From Allocoprococcus comes (lineage in GTDB: Bacteria; Bacillota; Clostridia; Lachnospirales; Lachnospiraceae), in contig NZ_JAAIMM010000014.1 of assembly GCF_013300725.1 (NCBI RefSeq), positions 1-64,000 on the forward strand: DNA of 64,000 bases, in the 5' to 3' direction. The notes beneath the pieces are model-generated. The model ran no database searches and was not told the DNA's origin. It saw nothing but the letters and a program-made list of their open reading frames with translations. Positions 55,134-62,964 of this stretch are shown piece by piece. The translations under genes were made by a program, and so were the position numbers. Positions within the stretch are counted from its first letter, which is position 1, and each line of letters begins with the position of its first letter.

Positions 55134-55342
55134 TACAGCAGTTCCTCCATAAGCTGATCGGTCTCGCTTTCATCCTCATCGGTGATCTTTGCGATCGCAA
55201 CTCCGGCGTGAACCATGACGTAATCGCCCGGTTCCAGATTTTCCAGGAGCTGGGATGAGACCTCTCTTTTTGCACCGCCTGCATCAACGACAGCGGTTCC
55301 GTTACTGATTTTTACAACTTTTGCTGATAATCCGACACACAT
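55133..55342 (-). CDS. hypC: Hydrogenase maturation chaperone HypC
   Basis: A 69-residue OB-fold chaperone starting MCVGLSAKV, where Cys2 (after Met removal, the N-terminal cysteine) carries the iron unit together with HypD. LEPGDYVMVHAGVAIAKI is the family core. I start at 55342, ten bases after AGGAGG; the longer open frame back to 55453 only reads through the large inverted repeat upstream. In a hydrogenase-less setting, HypC would need another client protein. Confidence 0.94.
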   Translation of the reverse strand: MCVGLSAKVVKISNGTAVVDAGGAKREVSSQLLENLEPGDYVMVHAGVAIAKITDEDESETDQLMEELL

Positions 55343-55375
55343 GTGGGTAATTCCTCCTTTTTTTGGGGAAGGGAC

Positions 55376-55470
55376 GCAGGGAGTGAAAACAATTGGGACC
55401 GGCTGCAGTTTCCAAGAGAACGCTCGGGCTCCTGCAAATGCAGCCGGTCCCAATTGTTTTCTCTCCCTGC
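55376..55470. repeat. 32-bp inverted repeat in the hypF-hypC gap
   Basis: 55376-55407 pairs with 55439-55470 with a single T/T mismatch, around a 31-base loop. Arm sequence runs from GCAGGGAG to GGACCGGCTGCA. It is the longest stem in the window, GC-rich, and lies 34 bases upstream of the hypC start. No T-run follows. It may be a miniature inverted-repeat element, a processing or attenuation structure, or a protein site. Confidence 0.75.
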
Positions 55471-55505
55471 TGGCGCTTCCTAAAATTTAACGTGTTGACA
55501 AAGGG

Positions 55506-55539
55506 GGAATTGACAAGGCAGTGCCTTGTTGTCAATTCC
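55506..55539. repeat. Second palindrome in the hypF-hypC gap
   Basis: GGAATTGACAAGGCA pairs with TGCCTTGT-GTCAATTCC (one extra base) around one base. The remainder of 55540-55661 is AT-rich, with no gene seen. Confidence 0.6.
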
Positions 55540-55661
55540 TGATTTGCTTGTCTCTGGTGGTCCTTTTCCTCTTTTATTTGTAAGTTCTAATAGCTTTAGA
55601 TTAACTTTGTTTAAAATTTTTTATGTCTGATTTTAATTTTCTAAATCTATAAAGTCTGGTT

Positions 55662-57992
55662 TTACTTTATCTCATGCTTCTGTAAATATGCCATTGCGTA
55701 GGCTGCCTGACCGAGTGCCAGTCCTCCGTCGTTTGGTGGAATGAGGTGATGGTGCAGGGTGATGAGGCCTTGCTTAACCAGACCTTCTTCTACCAGACGT
55801 AGTAGTAAGCGGTTCTGGAAAACGCCGCCGCTTAGGGCAACTTTCCGGATTCCGGTCTGATGACTTGCTGTGAGGGCTGCGGATATGATCTGTCTTGCAA
55901 GTTCCTGATGGAACTGGTATGCCAGTTTTCCGGCGTCTTCTCCGGCAAGTCGTTTCTCGGCGAGGTTTTTGACTAATTCGCCGGTATTTAAAATCAGGCG
56001 GTCTTCCGCCGTTTCTGTAAATGACTTAAGCATGAGGGGGGTGTATGGCTGCTGCATTGTTTTCTCGTAAGCTTCTGCCGCGAACTCTAATGCCGTAGAT
56101 GCTTCTCCCTCGAAAGTAGATTTTTTCCGGATTCCGAGGATCGCGCTGACTCCGTCGAAAAGGCGGCCGGCACTGGTAGAAAGAACAGCATTCAGATGCC
56201 GCCCGGTCATTGTCACCAGCACTTTTGCTTCCGCTTCGGTACAAAGCTCCAGCTTTTTCATCCATTCGATCGTTTTTTCTTTATCTTTCAGTTCTCCATA
56301 AAGAAGAGCTCCGGCAATTCGCCAGCCTTCCTTTGCGGATGCATCTCCTCCCACCTGCCAGAAGGGTTTGATGCTTCCGAGTCTTTCAAATCCATCGTAA
56401 TCAGCACGGAGGATTTCTCCACCCCAGATGGTCCCATCCGTTCCATAGCCGGTTCCGTCAAAGGAAACGCCGATCACCGGATCTTCACAGTCATTTTCCG
56501 CCATGCAGGACAGGATATGTGCAAAATGATGCTGTACCTTCAGGACAGGAAGTCCAAGTTCTTCAGCAACGACTGTCGCATTGTATTTCGGATGCAGATC
56601 ACACGCCACAACCTTTGGTTCTGCCTCCAGAAGCGTTTCCAGTCTGCCGATCGTTTCTGTCAAAGCCTGCACGGTACGCAGATCTTCCAGATCTCCAACG
56701 TAAGGGGACTGATAAAATCTGCTATCTACGCCAATACAGAACGTATTTTTCAGTTCTCCTCCAGTAGCAAGCACCTGGCCTTTCCACGGCATCTGAACCA
56801 TGGTCGGAAGTGGTGCGTAACCCCTGGATCTGCGGATCATATATGGCTCATTTTTATAAAAATCCATCACCGAATCATCGGCACGGATCCGGATCTTCCG
56901 GTTATGGGAAAGCATACAGTCACACAGATGGGAAAGCTCCTGAATGGCTTCTTTATCCTCCCTGCAGATTGGTGCACCGGATGTGTTCCCACTGGTCATA
57001 ACCAGAAGAGAAGGCATCTGGATTCCATCATCATAGGCGAAGATCAGAAGCTGCACCGGAGCATAAGGCAGCATCACACCAACCTTTGGATTGCCCGGTG
57101 CAATACTTTCGCAAAGCGTTTCTTTTCCGTCTTCTTTTTTGTCCAGAAGCAGGATCGGCTTTTGATGTCCGGTCAGGATCTTTTCCTGTTCTTCACTGAC
57201 CAGGCATTCTCTTTTCACCGACTCCAGATCTTTCGCCATGACTGCAAATGGCTTCGCCGGACGCTTTTTGAGTTCCCGAAGCCGTCTCACCGTTTTTTCA
57301 TTTGTTGCATCACAACACAGATGGAAGCCTCCGATTCCCTTGATCGCTACAATGCCTCCTTCTGCGATGATCCGTCTGGTATAAATGATCGCATCCCGCC
57401 CGCGTTCTTCTCTTCCGATCAGATAGACCTCCGGTCCGCACTCATTACAGCAGACCGGCTGTGCATCGTATCTCCGGGTCGCCGGATCATAATATTCTTT
57501 TGCGCAATCCGGACACATCGGAAATTCTTTCATGCTGGTGCGCTCCCGGTCATACGGAAGGGCATCCAGGATCGTAAGTCTGGGACCACAGCAGGTACAG
57601 TTGATAAATGGATGCAGATACCTGCGGTTCTTTGGATCAAACATTTCTTCTTTGCACTCATCACAAATTGCAATGTCCGGTGAGACAAAAATCTCTCCTT
57701 TCGTCTTTTCACTTTCAATGATCGCAAACTCCGGAAAGTCTTCTGCTTCTTCTACCGGCTCAATATTCATTTTCAAAATTGCTGCCCGCTTCGGCGGCTT
57801 ATTCTCAATATCCGAGATAAATCCATCCACTGCCTCTTCCGGTCCCTGCGCAAAGATTTCCACATACGGACCTTTATTGGACACGCTGCCCCGGATCTGA
57901 TACGTAGCCGCATGCCTGCTCACAGTCGGACGAAATCCTACACCCTGTACGATTCCATAGACGCGGATCTGTTTTGTCACTTCATTTTTCAT
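55662..57992 (-). CDS. hypF: Carbamoyltransferase HypF
   Basis: Transfers a carbamoyl group from carbamoyl phosphate, through carbamoyl-AMP, to the HypE terminal cysteine. The 776-residue protein has the acylphosphatase domain with GIVQGVGFRPTV (residues 13-24), two Cys-rich zinc fingers (CDECKEEM near 109 and CPDCAKEY near 158), a YrdC-like domain (KGIGGFHLCCDATNE near 220) and a Kae1-like C-terminal domain with HHFAHILSCMAEN and ALSGGVFQN. The ATG follows the stop of the NifK-like gene directly, so it is probably translated from the nitrogenase-like transcript. Confidence 0.96.
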   Translation of the reverse strand: MKNEVTKQIRVYGIVQGVGFRPTVSRHAATYQIRGSVSNKGPYVEIFAQGPEEAVDGFISDIENKPPKRAAILKMNIEPVEEAEDFPEFAIIESEKTKGEIFVSPDIAICDECKEEMFDPKNRRYLHPFINCTCCGPRLTILDALPYDRERTSMKEFPMCPDCAKEYYDPATRRYDAQPVCCNECGPEVYLIGREERGRDAIIYTRRIIAEGGIVAIKGIGGFHLCCDATNEKTVRRLRELKKRPAKPFAVMAKDLESVKRECLVSEEQEKILTGHQKPILLLDKKEDGKETLCESIAPGNPKVGVMLPYAPVQLLIFAYDDGIQMPSLLVMTSGNTSGAPICREDKEAIQELSHLCDCMLSHNRKIRIRADDSVMDFYKNEPYMIRRSRGYAPLPTMVQMPWKGQVLATGGELKNTFCIGVDSRFYQSPYVGDLEDLRTVQALTETIGRLETLLEAEPKVVACDLHPKYNATVVAEELGLPVLKVQHHFAHILSCMAENDCEDPVIGVSFDGTGYGTDGTIWGGEILRADYDGFERLGSIKPFWQVGGDASAKEGWRIAGALLYGELKDKEKTIEWMKKLELCTEAEAKVLVTMTGRHLNAVLSTSAGRLFDGVSAILGIRKKSTFEGEASTALEFAAEAYEKTMQQPYTPLMLKSFTETAEDRLILNTGELVKNLAEKRLAGEDAGKLAYQFHQELARQIISAALTASHQTGIRKVALSGGVFQNRLLLRLVEEGLVKQGLITLHHHLIPPNDGGLALGQAAYAMAYLQKHEIK

Positions 57993-59033
57993 CTATTCAC
58001 ACAGTCTCCCTGACACTGCAAAATGTCTTGTATTTACGAAGGTTCCCTGAAAATCCGGAACCATTTTTTCCATACATGCATCTGCGAAAATGATATCAAA
58101 TCCACCATTTTTTACAAGATCAATGTAATCATCTTCCTCGCGGAAAGACACGTCCTGCGGACAGGCAAGCTCTTTCTTCATCATAAACCAGGTTGCTGTC
58201 TGCACTTTTGCAGAAGCATCTCTGCGCAGGATTTCCTGCCGGATTGCTTCCGCCATCACCTGCTGGTGTACCACAAGGATCTTCTTCCCCTCATAGTCCA
58301 GATCCGGAACCAGTTCTTTTACTGCGGGATAATCCGTCTCATATGGCGTCCCGAAAGTCTTTTCCAGATATTTTGCAGCTTCCAGTGCAGCTGCAGATAC
58401 GACAATATTTTTACTTACCTGCGCTGCCTTTTCTACCGCCTCAAGTCCGTCGCCCATTCCATAACAGATGGCTTCTTTTCCCTCTTTTTTCAGTTCCTCT
58501 CTTACTTTATCTGCTGCTTTCAGATCGCTTACATCCTGTGGCGTCATTCCAAGGATGCCGACTTTTTCTTCACATACCTCGTATTTTTCCTTTGCAAATA
58601 CGGTAAATAATTCAAGATATGCTTTTTCTTCACCTTTATCATAAAGCTCCATTCCATCCGTATCGATAGCAAGGATCGGAAGGTCTGTCTTCTTCTCACA
58701 CATACGTCTGAGTGCCCGGTAATCCGTTCCGATTACTGCAGGAACCGGAGTCCCGACAATCGCCGCAAAACCGGCGTCGATCTTCTCTGCAGCATCCGTC
58801 AGCTTCGCGACCAGACGATCATCTCTTCCAAGGATTGCATCCATATCACGAAGTCCTGCGCTGAATACTGCACTTTTCCGTTCAAACCATCTCGGCTCAT
58901 CAAATCCACAGACATTTCCCGTACATCCTCCCGCATCGCAGATGACGATGATTCCGCCAAGTTCATATAACACAGACACCGCTCCCGACTGATCCGGTGC
59001 GAATGGTGTCAGATATTTTCTAAGTCCTCTCAT
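57993..59033 (-). CDS. Nitrogenase component 1-like subunit, set 1 (NifK-like)
   Basis: A roughly 346-residue component 1-like protein. LYELGGIIVICDAGGC gives C32 and C37, with C42 close by in NVCGFDEPRW; the next conserved site is GTPVPAVIGTDY, without a cysteine. It is the paralogue of 49298-50413, with which it shares LYELGG, the GC at residue 37 and the C-terminal FAVSGR/IAFSGR motif. GGAGG lies before the ATG at 59033, one base past the upstream stop. hypF follows with no gap. The substrate is unknown. Confidence 0.82.
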   Translation of the reverse strand: MRGLRKYLTPFAPDQSGAVSVLYELGGIIVICDAGGCTGNVCGFDEPRWFERKSAVFSAGLRDMDAILGRDDRLVAKLTDAAEKIDAGFAAIVGTPVPAVIGTDYRALRRMCEKKTDLPILAIDTDGMELYDKGEEKAYLELFTVFAKEKYEVCEEKVGILGMTPQDVSDLKAADKVREELKKEGKEAICYGMGDGLEAVEKAAQVSKNIVVSAAALEAAKYLEKTFGTPYETDYPAVKELVPDLDYEGKKILVVHQQVMAEAIRQEILRRDASAKVQTATWFMMKKELACPQDVSFREEDDYIDLVKNGGFDIIFADACMEKMVPDFQGTFVNTRHFAVSGRLCE

Positions 59034-59034
59034 G

Positions 59035-60315
59035 TTACACCTCCAAAAGGTTTTCAAACAGCCGTGTCACGCCTGCATAACCATAAGGCTGTCTGTCCTG
59101 ATTCCAGACCACGTTCGGCTGTTCCGGATGATAGTATCCTGCATCCTTTCCAATGGTCATATTCACGCCGCTCTTTTCCGGATCGTAGTACAGCATGGTC
59201 GGTTCCATGTTTGAAAAAACTTTTGTCTCCGGACTGAGCTTGGACAACTGGTTCAGGTAAATGAAGTTCTCCGCTGTCAGTGTTCCATAGATCTCCGGCA
59301 CCCGGAATCCATATTTGATCATTGCAAGTGCCATTTCAAATGGATCCCCGTTCATGCATTCGCCAATCGCAAAGCTTGCATCCGGCCGTTTTTCTTTGAA
59401 TTTTGCCACGGCATCTTCTGCTTTTTTGCGGTAAGCCCCATCGGAAAATTCCACCCCAAGCACTCTCCCAAATGCCTGATACTGGCTGGCAATCTTGTCC
59501 GTCTGATAGAGCCTTCTCAGTTCAATAAATGGAATCTGCAGACGGTTGTGGAAATCCTCTGCCGCAAATCTGGCTTCCGGATGAAGTACCAGATTAAAAT
59601 TTGCCTCAGACATAGTCTGATACTCTTCATAATCCTTACATCTGGAAATCTCATGAACCGTCCTGACTCCTGCGCTGCCAAGCAGATCATACAGCTCACA
59701 CTCATCGACCAGCGGTGAGAAAAATCCAAGAAGATTAACCACATTTCCTTTTTTCTTCTTTGGCTCCAGAAGGGAGTATAAGGACTGACGTACATGCACC
59801 ATCGGCGGCTTTCTTCCTTCTCTTGTAAGTGCGTACATGTAGCACGGACGAACCGGAAGTCCCGCTCTTTCTTCTGCCTTTCTGCACACACGCTCCATAT
59901 CCGTTCCCAGAAGGGCATCTACACAGGTGATACAGATCATCACAACGGATGGTCTTTTTTCACAGCATTTACAGATCTCTTCTACTGCCTTCGGGATTTT
60001 TTTCAAATGACGCCCCGTTACGATATCGGTCTCGTCCATCATCAGATAAAAAAAGCGGTTGTCATATTCCCGCATGGAGCTGATCAGGGACGTATTTCTT
60101 CCGCAGCAGCCCGGTGCCACGATCAGCATGATCGAATCCGGTACGGCAAGTCCGGCTCTTTTTACTCCAAAGCCCTCGGCTCCCGGTGAGTTAAATGCAA
60201 GCGTTGCCGGTGAGCTGTAGATCAGATGTGTATTCGACCGAAGCTGTGCCGGGATTGCATCTCTTCCCAGTTCATTTAGTTCTTTTACGGTACAATAATA
60301 TGCTTCCTTTGCCAT
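59035..60315 (-). CDS. Nitrogenase component 1-like subunit, set 1 (NifD-like)
   Basis: A 426-residue component 1-like protein. Candidate cluster ligands are C70-C71 (APGCCGRNT), C115/C117/C118 (EICKCCEK) and C128/C131 (ICITCVDALLGTDMERV); the last resembles the C-x-x-x-x-x-G-D-D region of NifD. VNLLGFFSPL near residue 193 and the C-terminal region are typical of the fold. It is preceded by the NifH-like gene at five bases and would bind its product. A homocitrate/FeMo-co environment cannot be traced from the sequence by eye. Confidence 0.82.
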   Translation of the reverse strand: MAKEAYYCTVKELNELGRDAIPAQLRSNTHLIYSSPATLAFNSPGAEGFGVKRAGLAVPDSIMLIVAPGCCGRNTSLISSMREYDNRFFYLMMDETDIVTGRHLKKIPKAVEEICKCCEKRPSVVMICITCVDALLGTDMERVCRKAEERAGLPVRPCYMYALTREGRKPPMVHVRQSLYSLLEPKKKKGNVVNLLGFFSPLVDECELYDLLGSAGVRTVHEISRCKDYEEYQTMSEANFNLVLHPEARFAAEDFHNRLQIPFIELRRLYQTDKIASQYQAFGRVLGVEFSDGAYRKKAEDAVAKFKEKRPDASFAIGECMNGDPFEMALAMIKYGFRVPEIYGTLTAENFIYLNQLSKLSPETKVFSNMEPTMLYYDPEKSGVNMTIGKDAGYYHPEQPNVVWNQDRQPYGYAGVTRLFENLLEV

Positions 60316-60320
60316 ACCTT

Positions 60321-61076
60321 CTATTCCTCACTCTTTAGTAATAATTCTGCCAGATCAAAGAATCTTCTGCTGATCGCCGAAGCCTTGTCTCCTTCGATCA
60401 CCGTCATTCCCTGATCCTCATAGCGGATGATCTCATCGCTTCTCGGGATTTCCCCAACGATCGGAATCCCGCTTTTTTCCGAAAATGCCTGTACCTTCTC
60501 TGTTTCATTTTCCACGTTTCTGTGATTAAGCACGATTCCGAATACTCTGGCATAACTTCTGTCCTCAAAATTTCTTACCGCACTGGAAATGTTGTTCGCC
60601 GCATAAAGCGCCATCTTTTCTCCGGAAGTTACGATCAGAACCTTCTCTGCATACCCTTCCCGGATCGGCGCTGCAAATCCGCCACAAACTACATCTCCAA
60701 GGACATCATAAAGTACCACATCCGGTTTGTATGTTTCAAATAACCGCAGATCTTCTAAAAGCTGGAATGTGGCAATAATCCCACGTCCCGCGCATCCGAG
60801 CCCCGGTGTCGGTCCGCCTGTCTCAATACAGAGCACGCCGCCATAACCTTCTTTTGCAATATCTGAAAGCTTCTCTGGTTCCTCATCTTCTTCTCTCATA
60901 TAATTCATCACCGGCCTCAGTGGCTCACCGCCAAGCAGATTGATCGTAGAATCTGCCTTCGGATCGCAACCGATCTGAATTACCTTTTTCCCCATCGCCG
61001 CAAATGCAGCCGCCAGATTGGACGTGATCGTCGACTTTCCGATACCGCCCTTTCCATAAATCGCTACCTTTAACAT
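60321..61076 (-). CDS. NifH-like reductase, set 1
   Basis: A 251-residue P-loop ATPase of the NifH family with GKGGIGKS at residues 8-15, CDPKADST near 37, C95 (GLGCAGRG) and C131 (DVVCGGF) for the dimer-bridging [4Fe-4S] cluster, and the arginine after C95 that is ADP-ribosylated in some NifH proteins. It is slightly shorter than classical NifH (about 290). First gene of the locus, behind a promoter (61265-61294) and a leader with a terminator (61096-61258). The two NifH-like proteins are close paralogues. Confidence 0.92.
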   Translation of the reverse strand: MLKVAIYGKGGIGKSTITSNLAAAFAAMGKKVIQIGCDPKADSTINLLGGEPLRPVMNYMREEDEEPEKLSDIAKEGYGGVLCIETGGPTPGLGCAGRGIIATFQLLEDLRLFETYKPDVVLYDVLGDVVCGGFAAPIREGYAEKVLIVTSGEKMALYAANNISSAVRNFEDRSYARVFGIVLNHRNVENETEKVQAFSEKSGIPIVGEIPRSDEIIRYEDQGMTVIEGDKASAISRRFFDLAELLLKSEE

Positions 61077-61095
61077 AACCTTTATTCCTTTCTAC

Positions 61096-61258
61096 ACAAA
61101 AGACCCGTCTGCCAAAACGGTAGACGAGTCCCACTATACACCTTCGTATATCACCAACTGTTTCCCGCTCGGATCCACCTTGCCGTCAAAGTCTATTGTA
61201 TAAAATTATTCTCCATTCAGCATTCAGATAGGAATCTTCCACTCCGTCTGCATCATTA
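61096..61258 (-). promoter_or_regulatory. Attenuator-type leader of the nitrogenase-like locus (candidate riboswitch)
   Basis: A terminator stem GACTCGTCT/AGACGGGTC (61122-61130 with 61102-61110), extended by CC/GG in the loop, is followed by TTTTGTG just 20 bases before the first gene. Its left arm ACTCGTCT can instead pair with AGACGGAGT (61241-61249, one bulge), about 110 bases upstream. This is the logic of an on-type riboswitch or other attenuator. The enclosed sequence matches no aptamer I recognise. The same stretch partly reads as two short open frames, so a coding remnant is the alternative. Confidence 0.5.
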
Positions 61259-61264
61259 TATTTA

Positions 61265-61294
61265 ATTATATCTCCATGCACATAGGTCAGTCAA
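61265..61294 (-). promoter_or_regulatory. Promoter of the nitrogenase-like/hyp locus
   Basis: On the minus strand, TTGACT (61289-61294) and a perfect TATAAT (61265-61270) are 18 bases apart, about 190 bases before the first start codon. The leader thus includes the terminator described at 61096-61258. Confidence 0.65.
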
Positions 61295-61387
61295 TTCTAA
61301 CTATATATTATCATGGTATTTTTCTATAATTTTTCAGGCTATTTCTATAAATAACTGTTTAAATTCTCTATAAATCTTGTAATACAC

Positions 61388-61416
61388 TTGATTCCAGCGT
61401 ATACTACACCTATAAA
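61388..61416 (+). promoter_or_regulatory. Promoter of the 61455 membrane protein gene
   Basis: TTGATT (61388-61393) and TATAAA (61411-61416) are separated by 17 bases, about 38 bases before the start codon. Confidence 0.6.
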
Positions 61417-61454
61417 ATGATGTGAGAGTCAAAAGTAAATTTTGAGGAGTCCAT

Positions 61455-62177
61455 ATGATAAGAAAACTTTCACCACACTGCATAGAAAAAATTTTATTCT
61501 TTATCGGCAGTTTTCTGTTCGCCGGCGAAATCCTGAAACAATTACTTCTGACTTTCGTCGTGGATGACGGGCACTACAACCTGTGGTATTTCCCATTCCA
61601 GCTTTGCAGTCTTCCGATGTATCTTCTTGTCCTCTATCCATTTTTCCACACCGAGTCTGCCCGAAATACCATTCTCGGTTTTCTCGCAACCTATAATCTC
61701 CTTGGTGGAATTGCTGTATTCTTCGACACAAGCGGTATGCACTATCCACTTCTGATTCTGACAGTCCACTCCTATCTCTGGCATATTTTACTAATTATCA
61801 CAGGAATCCTGTCCGGTATACTTCTGGTGCAGAAATCTGTACCAATGACTCCTCTTTCTTGTGCAAAAAATATTAAAAGACAGCCGACTGACGCTTCTTC
61901 ACATCATCTGCTGCCTTCTTTCTCGCGTATTACCTTGCTCTATATTTTGTTTGCCCTCATCGCCGAATATCTGAATCATATTCTGGATTCCTTTGGAGAG
62001 ATCAATCTTTTCTACATCAATCCAGACTACCAGATGACACAGATTTTCTTCGTAAAAATTGGTGAACTCTGCGGAAATAATCTTGCAATTCTGGTATACA
62101 TTCTCGCAACGATCTTCGGGGCTGGTATTTTATATGGGTTCTGGAATATCCTGATCCATATTTGTTCTTCACACTGA
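61455..62177 (+). CDS. Integral membrane protein, YwaF/TMEM164-like
   Basis: A 240-residue protein with about six hydrophobic helices and the conserved-looking N-terminal block NLWYFPFQLCSLPMYLL near residues 42-58. Layout resembles the YwaF/TMEM164 family (TIGR02206 type), whose bacterial role is unknown. GAGGAG lies five bases before the ATG. It is divergent from the nitrogenase-like locus and converges with the DUF3791 gene, with two bases between stop codons. The family call rests on general resemblance. Confidence 0.6.
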   Translation: MIRKLSPHCIEKILFFIGSFLFAGEILKQLLLTFVVDDGHYNLWYFPFQLCSLPMYLLVLYPFFHTESARNTILGFLATYNLLGGIAVFFDTSGMHYPLLILTVHSYLWHILLIITGILSGILLVQKSVPMTPLSCAKNIKRQPTDASSHHLLPSFSRITLLYILFALIAEYLNHILDSFGEINLFYINPDYQMTQIFFVKIGELCGNNLAILVYILATIFGAGILYGFWNILIHICSSH

Positions 62178-62179
62178 AA

Positions 62180-62410
62180 TTACTTTTTAGAAATCTCTTC
62201 TTTATACATATCCGCTATATAGGAAGGGCCATTCCACCAAAGCTTTGTAGATTCATCGTAAAGTGCTTTTCCAATTTTTGACTGAAGGAAATCATATAAT
62301 ACCTTGTTCGGCTCCTCATGCAAATCTTCCGCAAGTTCTTCCACAACCATTGCAATCAATACATCAATTGTATAATCCATCTGCTCCTTTGAAATCATTT
62401 CTTCAGCCAT
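62180..62410 (-). CDS. DUF3791-family protein (second copy)
   Basis: A 76-residue protein with two predicted helices and IDVLIAMVVEELAEDLHEEPNKVLYDFLQSKIGKALYDESTKLWW, consistent with DUF3791 (shown only as a description of residues about 15-58; the key positions are the acidic first helix and the YDFL and YDES motifs). GGAGG lies upstream of the ATG. It overlaps the end of the DUF3990 gene by 16 bases. In this gene pairing it would be a candidate antitoxin or immunity partner. Confidence 0.65.
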   Translation of the reverse strand: MAEEMISKEQMDYTIDVLIAMVVEELAEDLHEEPNKVLYDFLQSKIGKALYDESTKLWWNGPSYIADMYKEEISKK

Positions 62411-62964
62411 ATTTTCTCAGCCTCCATAAATTTCAGACACTCAAGTGCTTCTACCGTTTTAAAACAATACTGGTTTTGCAATTTTTCAGGCAGTAAACGT
62501 CCAATACAAAATTCATCTGCCTCTCTGTCTCCTATTTTACCAAATGCACCTGCAATATAAGCCGTCAGCGTTGCATTTGTCGCATCATCTGCTATTTTTC
62601 CTATAATCACATCGTATTGCGACATTTCTTTTTCAATCGCATTAAATGAGTTTCTCTTTCTATGTGCCGTAATACAATGTAACCAATCCACATCTGCGTT
62701 TTGAAAAATATAACTGTTAAGTTCTTTTTTTAAGTCAACTCTAAATTTTGACACATATCCCCATGTCTGATCTGTTCCTATTTTTCCACTCGCAGCTGCT
62801 TTTAAAATAGAAGTCTTCAGAAAACTAACCGCCTGTTCCTTTGAAGAAGTCAGATAAAATCCCCTGCCAAAGTCTTTTCTCTTTGCACACTTTTCAAGCT
62901 CTGGTTTTGCAACTTTACAATAGCTCCCATGATATAATATCATTCCATCAGCTAATTCCAGCAT
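62395..62964 (-). CDS. DUF3990-family protein, ADP-ribosyltransferase-like
   Basis: A 189-residue protein. LYHGSYCKV near residue 10 and DFGRGFYLTSSKEQA near 31 fit the first two catalytic elements (His and Tyr) of ADP-ribosyltransferase-fold enzymes, and the C-terminal NQYCFKTVEAL near 165 is typical of DUF3990. Its start shares a TGATG overlap with the upstream DUF3791 gene. Function is not established; by context it is a candidate toxin flanked by two small DUF3791 proteins. No target can be named. Confidence 0.68.
   Translation of the reverse strand: MLELADGMILYHGSYCKVAKPELEKCAKRKDFGRGFYLTSSKEQAVSFLKTSILKAAASGKIGTDQTWGYVSKFRVDLKKELNSYIFQNADVDWLHCITAHRKRNSFNAIEKEMSQYDVIIGKIADDATNATLTAYIAGAFGKIGDREADEFCIGRLLPEKLQNQYCFKTVEALECLKFMEAEKIWLKK

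Noticed and set aside
55343-55453. N-terminal extension of HypC
   Set aside because: HypC must start Met-Cys for function; the extension only reads through the long inverted repeat.
56196-57683. 495-codon open frame antisense to hypF
   Set aside because: HypF is unambiguous on the minus strand; the antisense product has no recognisable motif and no ribosome site.
49298-61076. Nitrogen fixation (nif) operon
   Set aside because: No nifB, nifE, nifN or nifV; the component 1 proteins are short and lack the full P-cluster cysteine set, so diazotrophy is not supported.
61130-61180. T-box motif in the nitrogenase-like leader (GGTGGATCCGAG)
   Set aside because: It differs from the T-box core GGTGGnACCGCG at positions that are nearly invariant, and it is too far from the terminator.
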